DNA of 9,426 nt from Promethearchaeota archaeon (GTDB lineage Archaea; Asgardarchaeota; Lokiarchaeia; Sigynarchaeales; SOKP01): assembly GCA_030668025.1 (NCBI GenBank), contig DAOUUT010000136.1, positions 1-9,426 on the forward strand, in the 5' to 3' direction. The translations under genes were made by a program, and so were the position numbers. Positions 1 to 6,220 of this stretch are shown here, one piece after another. Within the stretch, counting starts at the first letter, position 1, and each line of letters begins with the position of its first letter. Under the pieces are notes generated by a model. That model saw nothing but the letters and a program-made list of their open reading frames with translations. It searched no databases and was not told where the DNA came from.

Positions 1-1
1 A

Positions 2-559
2 ATTAAAAAGGTTATCGAAGATGCTACAGTTAAAGATACGGTGAATTTATACGACGCTATAAAAATATGTAATCCAGGTGGACTAGGTAGCATAGAAAAA
101 TATGATATAAACGATGCAAATTCATATAAGGATATTATTAATGATAATATAAATCTTAAAAAAATATTTGAACTATCAAAAGAATATGATTTAATAAGCA
201 ACGAGTATGCTAGTGGCTTCAATATTATATTAAAAGAAGGCTTACCATATTTTTTTGATACTTATGAGAAATGTAAAGACATAAATAGCACAATTGTCAA
301 TACATATTTAAAACTACTGAGCATGCATTTAGATACCTTAATTATTCGGAAAGCGGGTAAGGAAGCTGCATCGAATGTCTCAAAAATAGCTTCAGAGATT
401 ATAAAAGATGGAGGTATCACTACTAAAAAAGGATTAAATTTTACAGTTAAATTTGATAAAGAATTGCATAAACAAAACGGAAAATTAAACCCAGGTACAA
501 CTGCAGATCTTTTAACGGGTGTAATTTTTTGTGTTTTAATATTTGGTTTAAAATTTTAA
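2..559 (+). CDS. CitG/MdcB-family triphosphoribosyl-dephospho-CoA synthase-like protein (5' partial)
   Basis: This is the C-terminal part, about 185 residues, of a CitG/MdcB-family protein (COG1767). The reading frame is open to the left edge, so the start lies outside the window. The GTG at 41 is probably an internal valine, because the residues before it (VIEDATVKDTVNLYDAI) already fit the family. Conserved blocks are NPGGLG (71-88), DTLIIRKAG (332-358) and LNPGTTADLL near the C-terminus (from 485). In bacteria the family makes the triphosphoribosyl-dephospho-CoA precursor of the citrate or malonate decarboxylase prosthetic group. Archaeal members usually have no such lyase partner, so the substrate here is uncertain. 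No partner gene is visible. The protein ends in a hydrophobic helix, as is normal for this all-helical fold. Family confidence is high; the precise role is not established. Confidence 0.85.
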   Translation: MKKVIEDATVKDTVNLYDAIKICNPGGLGSIEKYDINDANSYKDIINDNINLKKIFELSKEYDLISNEYASGFNIILKEGLPYFFDTYEKCKDINSTIVNTYLKLLSMHLDTLIIRKAGKEAASNVSKIASEIIKDGGITTKKGLNFTVKFDKELHKQNGKLNPGTTADLLTGVIFCVLIFGLKF

Positions 560-609
560 GTTAAGTTAGAAAAAAAAACAATAATATCTTATTAAAAGAG
601 TAAGCTAAT

Positions 610-617
610 AGGAGTGA
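610..617 (+). promoter_or_regulatory. Shine-Dalgarno site that decides the TFS start
   Basis: AGGAGTGA lies five bases before the GTG at 623 and matches the archaeal anti-Shine-Dalgarno. It overlaps the alternative GTG at 614, which makes that start unlikely. It is the clearest ribosome binding site in the window; most other genes here have none that I can see. Confidence 0.6.
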
Positions 618-622
618 TAGTA

Positions 623-976
623 GTGGAATTCTGCGATGAATGTGGAGGGAGTATGATGCTCCCCTCAACGGTAAACGGTAAAAAGGTATTTAAGTGTAAG
701 TGTGGTGCGACGAAACCTTTTACTGAAGAAAAATCTAATTCATATAGAATAAAAACTAAAATAGAACATTCTATTAGAGAGGAAGTATCAAATCTAACCG
801 AATTTATGAAGTGGAAAGAAGAAAATTTAAGAAGCTCCATTAAAAATTTTAAATGTCGAAGATGTGGCTACGATAAAGCTCATTTAGAAACTAGACAAAC
901 TAGGAGTGCGGATGAGGGGATGACACATTTCATCACTTGCCTAAAATGTGGTAAGATGATAAAGATTGGAAGCTGA
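623..976 (+). CDS. tfs: Transcription factor S (archaeal TFIIS/RPB9-like RNA cleavage factor)
   Basis: TFS stimulates the intrinsic RNA cleavage activity of archaeal RNA polymerase, rescuing backtracked complexes. The protein has 117 residues, close to the usual length of about 105-115. The N-terminal zinc ribbon uses C4-x2-C7 and a later C25-x-C27. The C-terminal TFIIS-type ribbon uses C78-x2-C81 and C106-x2-C109. The hallmark TRSADE segment carries the acidic Asp-Glu pair (D97, E98) that reaches the polymerase active site. I chose GTG at 623 over the in-frame GTG at 614 because AGGAGTGA (610-617) makes a good Shine-Dalgarno match at the right distance for 623, and the product then begins MEFCDECG like other TFS proteins. 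Oddities: the second half of the N-terminal zinc site is C-x-C rather than the commoner C-x2-C, and the usual aromatic after the last CxxCG (as in 'CGHTWR') is replaced by KMIKI. Identification is firm. Confidence 0.93.
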   Translation: MEFCDECGGSMMLPSTVNGKKVFKCKCGATKPFTEEKSNSYRIKTKIEHSIREEVSNLTEFMKWKEENLRSSIKNFKCRRCGYDKAHLETRQTRSADEGMTHFITCLKCGKMIKIGS

Positions 977-1014
977 TTTAACTTCAATAATATCTTAAAA
1001 TTGAATTTCCCTAT

Positions 1015-1320
1015 TTAATTGAAAATTCTCTTTATAATATCTGATTCTACAATATTTTCTGAAAAGCTAACTTGTAGTATTTTATCTGTTTTCTTTAAAC
1101 CTACGATTATCTGAACTTGATCTGCAGACACTTTTAGTTTCTTTTTTATTAAATTTAACAGTTCTTTATTAGCTTTGTTTTGAACGGGTTTCGAACGAAG
1201 TAATATTGTTAAGTAAGAGTCAGTTTCAGAACATCGTAAAATTTCTTGTTTTTTAGAATTTGTTTTTACTCTTATCCGCAATAAATACAAATTATTCGAT
1301 TTTATTTTAATAAAATCCAT
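1015..1320 (-). CDS. DUF167/YggU-family (UPF0235) small conserved protein
   Basis: This 101-residue protein fits the DUF167/UPF0235 (YggU) family in length and pattern. An N-terminal strand (LLRIRVKTNSKKQEI, residues 13-27) corresponds to the usual 'V.P.A....I' segment. KPVQNKANKELL (44-55) corresponds to the family signature 'P..GKAN..LL', with the glycine replaced by asparagine. IIVGLKKTDKIL (71-82) corresponds to 'I..G..S..K'. The molecular function of the family is unknown. The gene is convergent with TFS (38-base gap) and codirectional with the response regulator and DHH genes. Its short leader contains one copy of a direct repeat also found at the DHH stop codon, which suggests it was once directly downstream of the DHH gene. 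No Shine-Dalgarno is obvious. Confidence 0.82.
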   Translation of the reverse strand: MDFIKIKSNNLYLLRIRVKTNSKKQEILRCSETDSYLTILLRSKPVQNKANKELLNLIKKKLKVSADQVQIIVGLKKTDKILQVSFSENIVESDIIKRIFN

Positions 1321-1324
1321 AATA

Positions 1325-1357
1325 ACTTACTTCTTTTAAGTTAATCAGGAAGCTAGA
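1325..1357. repeat. Direct repeat copy 1 (leader of DUF167 gene)
   Basis: Bases 1325-1347 are identical to 2486-2508 (23 of 23), and the match continues to 1357/2518 with three mismatches (30 of 33). The core reads ACTTACTTCTTTTAAGTT. The two copies are 1161 bases apart. This copy begins five bases upstream of the DUF167 start codon. The repeat bounds, with its partner, the segment that holds the response regulator and the STAS remnant. Confidence 0.75.
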
Positions 1358-1387
1358 TGTGATTTTGAAAAATGTCAAAGAAATCAA

Positions 1388-2281
1388 TCATATTTCAAAT
1401 GTTTTTTGTAGTTTTTTCCAAATATCTTTAACATCCAAGTCCTCATCATTATTAATTTTTTCTGCCGCGTCATCTAACAAATCCCTTACCAATCTTTGCT
1501 GAAAAAAATGAGATCTCGGAGCTATGGCACAAATCATGAATGTTCCTTTTCCTAAATCTAAATCATTGGAAGAATCATCGCTTGGATTTATTTTTTCAAG
1601 CAGTATATAAATATTAAAAAAATCCATATCAATGTTGAAAGATAATTTCTCAGAGTCCAAGCTTTTTATCTTATAAATTTTTACCAATCTTCGAAATAAT
1701 TGACAGAGATTTTCCGGGATGTTTAATGATGATGAGATTTCGTGTTTTGGATAAAAATTGACAACACTCGGCTCTTTATTTATCCATTTTAATAGATATA
1801 TATGGGTGAACTTTACATTGGTCTCTGCTAATGTTGAACTCTTAAGCTCCCCAAAAAGATCTGAAATCTGGTCTTTAAGCATTTTAGAAGTTTTCTGATT
1901 TTTCCTCTTTTCTTCGAGCCTGGATTTTATAATCTTTAAGATTTGTTCTCCTTTACAAGGTTTTGTTAGGTAATAATCAACTCCAAGCATTTTTGCAAAT
2001 CGTACATCCTCAACTTCGGATTTTGCTGTTAAAAAAATGAAAGGAATATGAGCCCATCCTTCTCTTTGAGAAATTTTTATGTAGAAATCATAACCATCCA
2101 TCTCTGGCATCATTATATCACTAATGATGAGGTCGGGTTTTTCTTTTATAGTTAGAAGCCTTTCTAAAGCGTCAATCCCATTTTTGGCAATGATTGGTTC
2201 ATAATCACTGGTTTCAAGAATCAATTTGAGGTTAAACAAAAAAACAATATTATCTTCCACTAAAAGTATCTTTGGTTTCAT
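1388..2281 (-). CDS. Response regulator: receiver domain plus C-terminal longin/roadblock-like sensor-type domain
   Basis: Residues 1-125 form a complete CheY-like receiver domain. The acidic pair is E9/D10, the phospho-accepting aspartate is D55 in ISDIMMP, the switch threonine is T85, and the invariant lysine is K107 in LTKP. All catalytic residues are present, so it should be phosphorylated by a histidine kinase, but none is in the window. Residues 125-150 form a charged helix. Residues 155-280 form a second domain with the pattern IYLLKW..KEPSVVNFYPK, then a strand/helix region ending ICAIAPRS and a terminal helix. It has no recognisable DNA-binding helix-turn-helix, so this is probably not a classical transcription regulator. 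By pattern it resembles the small alpha/beta longin/roadblock-like domains common in Asgard proteins, which is an inference. It lies between two direct repeats, unlike its flanking genes, and has its own TATA-like box. Confidence 0.85.
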   Translation of the reverse strand: MKPKILLVEDNIVFLFNLKLILETSDYEPIIAKNGIDALERLLTIKEKPDLIISDIMMPEMDGYDFYIKISQREGWAHIPFIFLTAKSEVEDVRFAKMLGVDYYLTKPCKGEQILKIIKSRLEEKRKNQKTSKMLKDQISDLFGELKSSTLAETNVKFTHIYLLKWINKEPSVVNFYPKHEISSSLNIPENLCQLFRRLVKIYKIKSLDSEKLSFNIDMDFFNIYILLEKINPSDDSSNDLDLGKGTFMICAIAPRSHFFQQRLVRDLLDDAAEKINNDEDLDVKDIWKKLQKTFEI

Positions 2282-2325
2282 TATTCTCAGTTGTGTTTTT
2301 TTCTTCGATAATTATAAAAAAAGAA

Positions 2326-2340
2326 CTTATATTTAAAATC
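2326..2340 (-). promoter_or_regulatory. Candidate TATA box of the response regulator gene
   Basis: On the minus strand this reads GATTTTAAATATAAG, a close match to the archaeal TATA consensus, centred about 52 bases upstream of the ATG. That spacing predicts a transcript start near 2307 and a leader of about 25 bases. The gene is therefore probably transcribed on its own, not only by read-through from the DHH gene. No BRE was scored. Confidence 0.4.
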
Positions 2341-2380
2341 ATATTTAAACAAAATTTTAAAAAGAACTTCTATAATTATT

Positions 2381-2488
2381 ATTGAAACTCGTGAAGAAAT
2401 CATAAAGGAACAAGCACAATCTTTATTCGAATTATCAACTCTAATAATGATATTATGGGATTCTAAAATAATTGTACTTCCACTTACT
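2381..2488 (+). pseudogene. Remnant of an RsbR-like STAS-domain protein
   Basis: One plus-strand frame encodes IETREEIIKEQAQS followed by LFELSTLIMILWDSKIIVLPL. This matches the start of STAS domains of RsbR-type proteins, whose typical form is '..EEIIRQQ..AI.ELSTPVI..WDGVL.LPL.G'. The frame is open from 2318 to a TAA at 2498 but has no good start and lacks the rest of the domain, including the 'GT(I/L)D' strand and the serine/threonine phosphorylation region. The similarity stops at about 2485, exactly where direct repeat copy 2 begins, so the fragment looks cut at an insertion or recombination junction. STAS/RsbR proteins act in partner-switching and stressosome signalling and often neighbour response regulators, which fits the adjacent gene. 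It could also be an unusual very short gene, but that is unlikely without a start codon. Confidence 0.55.
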
Positions 2489-2518
2489 TACTTCTTTTAA
2501 GTTAATCATGAAGTCAGA
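2486..2518. repeat. Direct repeat copy 2 (3' end of DHH gene)
   Basis: This copy matches 1325-1357 at 30 of 33 positions. It covers the last four codons of the DHH gene, including its TGA stop (2506-2508), and the following spacer. Because one copy belongs to the DHH reading frame and the other directly precedes DUF167, the sequence probably represents the old junction between those two genes. Confidence 0.75.
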
Positions 2519-3897
2519 AATTCATCTATCCTTTGTTTTAGGATATTAAATGATGGAATGGATAATCTAATTCCGCCAGCTAACTTATGTCCGCCACCAG
2601 TTCCTCCAAGGTTCTCTTTAATTACACTAATAGCTTTATTTACGCCCAATTCATTGTTTTCTAAATATTTCCGAGAACATCTAATGCTTAGTTTTACCAT
2701 TTGAGACTTTTTTTCAAAACCCCCTAAAAACAACATTTTATTTTGCTTTAATAGCCTGTTTACAGAAGTAAAACTTGCCGTATCGGACCAACTACTTGGA
2801 GGGATTGGACTATTTCCGGCATCTATAAAAATTGCTTTTTCCGTTTCATAGCGAGGCAAATCATCTGATAGTATTTTCATATTTTTAACTAAACTACCAA
2901 CATATTCAAAATATATTTCTTTAGCATAACGTGTTATTGTTCTTTGCTGTATAATTGAAAGTGCCGCGCTTATGTTTTTAAAGGATAAAATATTTAGTAG
3001 TAGAGCGTGTTCAAAAGCAAATTTCAATAAACCTTGTTTTTGAGGCAATAACGCAAAGCGTCCGATATTTAAATTAGTACTATCTATGATTTTTTGAATT
3101 TCAGTTCTATCTAAATCAACAACTTTTTTATTTGGATTTATATGCAATTTGTTTAGAAAAGATTTAATCTTTTGATCATTCTCACCACCAAATCCATTCA
3201 AAAAAGGTAAAATACTAAATTTTAAACCGTTTTTTATGGAATCGTGCATGTTTCCGAACAGAATTAATCCTTCTTCATCATAAATAACTTCTTCATCAAC
3301 CAACTCTTGATAGATCTCCTTATTGAACGATTGAAGTTTATCCATCGATTTTAATGAATCACCTGCTATTCCAATAACCGCTAACCAGCCTTGTTTTGTT
3401 GTAGCAAAATTAATCTTTTTTGCAAACATATAAGCTAAAGTAGCCCCGGATATATGATCGAGGCCATCAAACCCAAAAATCGTAGGATTAACAAAAAATA
3501 AATTTTCTGGAAGCATATCAAAATCTATATCGCCATCTACTTCATGATGGTCGAGGATATAAAAATCTTCTTTTCTATTCTTGATAATAGGGATGAGTTC
3601 TGTTAAATTGGAGCCAACATCTGTAAAGATTAATGCTGTCTTATTATTTTGAGCTTTAGGCAAAATACCACTCAGATAATTTGCCCATGACATAGACCGG
3701 TTATAAATAAAGTAATCGTAATTAAAGTTCATTTTATGAAGCAAATTTTGAATAATTTGTAAGCTACTAATGCCATCTGCGTCATTATGTGAAATCGCAA
3801 TGATATTGTTGTAAAGGTTACGAGAGTTATCTTCAAATGAATCTACAGCAGTATTAAGCTTTTCCAAAAAATTTTGCCGATCTGGTTTTTGAACCAT
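2506..3897 (-). CDS. RecJ-like DHH/DHHA1 phosphoesterase (archaeal single-stranded-DNA exonuclease family)
   Basis: This 463-residue protein has the full DHH-family metal site. Motif I is HNDADG with D39 and D41, motif II contains D93 in FTDVGSN, motif III is D116-H117-H118 (LDHHEVDG), and motif IV is D180 in GIAGDS. The C-terminal DHHA1 domain carries GGTGGGHKLAGG (431-442), the substrate-binding signature of active nucleases and phosphodiesterases. Archaeal relatives include RecJ-like and GAN proteins that work with GINS at the replication fork and are related to eukaryotic Cdc45. Unlike Cdc45, all catalytic residues are kept here, so it should be an active manganese-dependent nuclease or oligonucleotide phosphodiesterase. 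The gene is divergent from the surface protein gene. Its last codons lie within direct repeat copy 2. RecJ versus Nrn-type small-substrate activity cannot be decided from sequence alone. Confidence 0.88.
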   Translation of the reverse strand: MVQKPDRQNFLEKLNTAVDSFEDNSRNLYNNIIAISHNDADGISSLQIIQNLLHKMNFNYDYFIYNRSMSWANYLSGILPKAQNNKTALIFTDVGSNLTELIPIIKNRKEDFYILDHHEVDGDIDFDMLPENLFFVNPTIFGFDGLDHISGATLAYMFAKKINFATTKQGWLAVIGIAGDSLKSMDKLQSFNKEIYQELVDEEVIYDEEGLILFGNMHDSIKNGLKFSILPFLNGFGGENDQKIKSFLNKLHINPNKKVVDLDRTEIQKIIDSTNLNIGRFALLPQKQGLLKFAFEHALLLNILSFKNISAALSIIQQRTITRYAKEIYFEYVGSLVKNMKILSDDLPRYETEKAIFIDAGNSPIPPSSWSDTASFTSVNRLLKQNKMLFLGGFEKKSQMVKLSIRCSRKYLENNELGVNKAISVIKENLGGTGGGHKLAGGIRLSIPSFNILKQRIDEFLTS

Positions 3898-4144
3898 TTA
3901 TATCATTTTTTAATATTTATATCAAAAATTACTTAAACTAATATGGAATGGAAAAAAATAACATAGTCCATTTGGGCGCATTAACATACGTTTAAAAGAT
4001 GTTATAAATAAGTAAAAATAAATTCTATAAATATATTTGTATCATATCCGGACAATCATGAAATTGAAGTAAAAATTAAAAATTTAAGAAAAATTAATTA
4101 ATTTTATTTAATTTTTTGTTGTATAATTATTTTTTGAAGTAAAA
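3898..4144. promoter_or_regulatory. Divergent AT-rich spacer with candidate promoters
   Basis: This 247-base spacer separates the DHH gene (-) from the surface protein gene (+). On the minus strand GATATAAATATTAA lies about 20 bases upstream of the DHH ATG and is a possible TATA element. On the plus strand there are two TATA-like boxes far upstream of 4145, GTTATAAATAAG (4001-4012) and CTATAAATATAT (4025-4036), and a weaker one near 4121 (GTATAATTAT). A 16-base palindrome of A and T (4090-4105) is followed by a T-rich run. No open frame longer than a few codons and no tRNA were seen. Confidence 0.35.
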
Positions 4145-5863
4145 ATGATGAACACCAATTACAGGAAATTTCTCATAGTCCTTTTAGTAGTCTTAAGTTC
4201 TATAATTCCATTAATCTTTATGGATGATCTCTTCAATTATAATTCTTTTGATCGTGAAAATATTAACATAAACATCGATCCGAAGATGCAAGGCTTCTCC
4301 AAAGACGATTATACCCCAATTCTTGATGCTCCAGAGCAAGGTCTTGGGAACATTACAATAACTAATCTTACTTTTAATGAAGAAGGTATTTTTAATCGCT
4401 CAGATAGATATCCTAACCTCGTCGATGATTTAATTAATGGAACATTAAATATTACCTATATAGAAACGCAATATTTGCAAACTAATGAAATAGCACAGTT
4501 CAATAATCTTGATAAGTCTTTACCAGAATCAGATGGTATAACGGTATTGATAAATGAGTCGATTAGTGTTCAATATAATAGTTCTATAGAGGGATCGGAA
4601 GGGTATCTAATTTATAATCCAAGATTGATTCCACGCGTTCTCAAACACGTATTTGTACAAAATCAATCTATTTCGATCATTAAAGAATTAAGCGAAGACG
4701 ATTACTCCCTTGATGCTGATGATTATATAATCTTCTATTATCAAAACTACTTCCAAGACCCGGATAATTTTCATAATTTTTCTATGTATTTCATTTTTGA
4801 ATATAAATTGACCGCTGTTGGATGGGAATTAGCTCAAGACCCTCAAAATATCTTAACATTAACGAAACAGGAACAAACTTTTAACCCTTCGTTTTATTAT
4901 AATTTTAAGCTAACCGGATTAAAGGATTCAGGTAATATATCGGTCTCTCCTATACTAGCGGATAATCTCCTTGTAGATTTAATCGTCAATCCGCTTGATA
5001 AGAACCTATTTTACGATCAGCAATTAAAAATCAACGATCAAGTAGAGCCTGACTTTTTAGGACAAGATAATGTAATAAATGTCACAATCTCAGCTGACGC
5101 TAAACTATTTTCTTTAACATTTAAAACGAATTTCACTCTTAGATTTGAAAATCCCGTTGATTACAGCTGGGCTATTGATAGATTAATTGATGGTCGAAAC
5201 ATAAGGGAAAGAATATACTTTCCTTCTTTAATATCTGGTCCAAAACATATTTATTTAAAAAATGTATCTTTAATTGAAAGTACCATTACTATAAATCAAG
5301 TTATCAGTAATAGTTCGTTATTTGATAGACCTGTTAATTATTTTGATGTTATATTGTCTATTACTCAATCATCAATTGAGTATAGCTTAATCTTTACTGA
5401 AAGCGCCGTAAAAAGGAAGGGAATGGGATTAAAGATCCCATACCTCATTCTCGGTGAAACAAACCCGTTTATGGTAAAATATGATGCTACGAGCGATCTA
5501 AACATTGTTATTACCGATAACATACGCATGCCTTTAAATGGTTATAGAATAGAATTACTTTATTTTGGGAAAGTATTTGGAACTTATATCTCAAATAATT
5601 TAACTCAACCTATGGCACCTGCATATTCGAATGAAAATGGAGAGATTTTAATTGAGAATGTGCCTAATGGTAACTACACAGTCAAAATTTATCAAGACAA
5701 TGTAATTTTAAGGGACGCGTTAATAAATACATTTAGCGAAGTTAATTATGTAAGTACAAATATACCATATTTCCCACTTTGGATTCTTATATTTGGAAGT
5801 TTAAACGGTGCTTTGATACTTATTGGTTTAATCATTTATTTTAATTATAAGAAACGATCTTAA
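4145..5863 (+). CDS. Secreted, membrane-anchored surface glycoprotein of unknown function
   Basis: I do not recognise the family of the main body. The 572-residue protein begins with a basic N-terminus and a hydrophobic stretch (residues 9-25) acting as a signal peptide or signal anchor. It ends with one strong transmembrane helix (about 544-567) followed by KKRS, so most of it should lie outside the cell. The ectodomain is rich in beta-type sequence and contains about 16 Asn-X-Ser/Thr sequons, consistent with archaeal N-glycosylation. Residues about 455-525 (from IRMPLNGYRIEL to GEILIENVPNGNYTVKIY) resemble a carboxypeptidase-regulatory/Cna-B-type beta-sandwich, with the typical 'G...NVP.G.Y.V' ending. 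No cysteines or catalytic motifs stand out. It is followed after six bases by a small helical gene, probably in one operon. The first of two adjacent ATG codons was taken as start; the second at 4148 is equally possible. Confidence 0.82.
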   Translation: MMNTNYRKFLIVLLVVLSSIIPLIFMDDLFNYNSFDRENININIDPKMQGFSKDDYTPILDAPEQGLGNITITNLTFNEEGIFNRSDRYPNLVDDLINGTLNITYIETQYLQTNEIAQFNNLDKSLPESDGITVLINESISVQYNSSIEGSEGYLIYNPRLIPRVLKHVFVQNQSISIIKELSEDDYSLDADDYIIFYYQNYFQDPDNFHNFSMYFIFEYKLTAVGWELAQDPQNILTLTKQEQTFNPSFYYNFKLTGLKDSGNISVSPILADNLLVDLIVNPLDKNLFYDQQLKINDQVEPDFLGQDNVINVTISADAKLFSLTFKTNFTLRFENPVDYSWAIDRLIDGRNIRERIYFPSLISGPKHIYLKNVSLIESTITINQVISNSSLFDRPVNYFDVILSITQSSIEYSLIFTESAVKRKGMGLKIPYLILGETNPFMVKYDATSDLNIVITDNIRMPLNGYRIELLYFGKVFGTYISNNLTQPMAPAYSNENGEILIENVPNGNYTVKIYQDNVILRDALINTFSEVNYVSTNIPYFPLWILIFGSLNGALILIGLIIYFNYKKRS

Positions 5864-5869
5864 AACAAA

Positions 5870-6199
5870 TTGATTGTAATTTTTATTGATGATATTGAAA
5901 ATTTTTTGAGCTTTTTAGACAAGCGAATAATGGATGAGGTTTTCTACGAATTTAAAGAGATTAAAAACGATACCAATTTATCTTTAGACATCAAGATTGA
6001 GATAATTCTTCACTTTCTTGCTAAAGCTAAGGACACATTAATCCTCTACGAAACTAAACAGATAATCTCGAAGCCAATAAATTCTAATAATAATTCTAAT
6101 GTAATTGATTCTTTACAAAAAATATTCGATAAAGTAGATACATCAATAAGATTTTTAAAAGGAAAAATTCGTGAAATTTTTCTTTCTTATTCTCCATAA
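5870..6199 (+). CDS. Small helical protein of unknown function
   Basis: This 109-residue protein has no family I recognise. The sequence is almost wholly predicted helix, with heptad-like hydrophobics in residues 5-60 and 77-106, and a polar Asn/Ser-rich linker (about 68-77) between them. It has no signal peptide, membrane helix or cysteine, so it is probably cytoplasmic. The proposed TTG start is six bases after the stop of the surface protein gene, suggesting translational coupling. The first ATG, at 5930, would give 89 residues and remove the first helix. The gene converges on the aIF2 gamma gene with a gap of 21 bases. The start and function are uncertain, but codon-like composition and tight packing support a real gene. 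Confidence 0.6.
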   Translation: MIVIFIDDIENFLSFLDKRIMDEVFYEFKEIKNDTNLSLDIKIEIILHFLAKAKDTLILYETKQIISKPINSNNNSNVIDSLQKIFDKVDTSIRFLKGKIREIFLSYSP

Positions 6200-6220
6200 A
6201 GAATATAAAGATGATTGTTT

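Noticed and set aside
41..43. GTG at 41 as the start of the CitG-like gene
   Set aside because: The frame is open to the window edge and the residues before it match the family, so the gene is truncated by the window instead.
614..622. GTG at 614 as the TFS start
   Set aside because: It lies within the Shine-Dalgarno sequence that serves the GTG at 623, and the extra residues do not match TFS proteins.
592..840. An 82-codon minus-strand open frame
   Set aside because: It lies antisense to the well-supported TFS gene, has no recognisable protein pattern, and is a by-product of the TFS codons.
579..997. 13-base direct repeat (CAATAATATCTTA) at 579-591 and 985-997 flanking TFS
   Set aside because: It is short and AT-only apart from two bases; repeats of this length are expected by chance in DNA of this composition.
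4080..4120. AT-only inverted repeat as an intrinsic hairpin or terminator
   Set aside because: It contains almost no G or C, so the stem would be weak, and no transcript is known to end there.
4064..4146. 13-base repeat TTGAAGTAAAAAT at 4064-4076 and 4134-4146
   Set aside because: It is low complexity, has no associated structure, and is likely to occur by chance.
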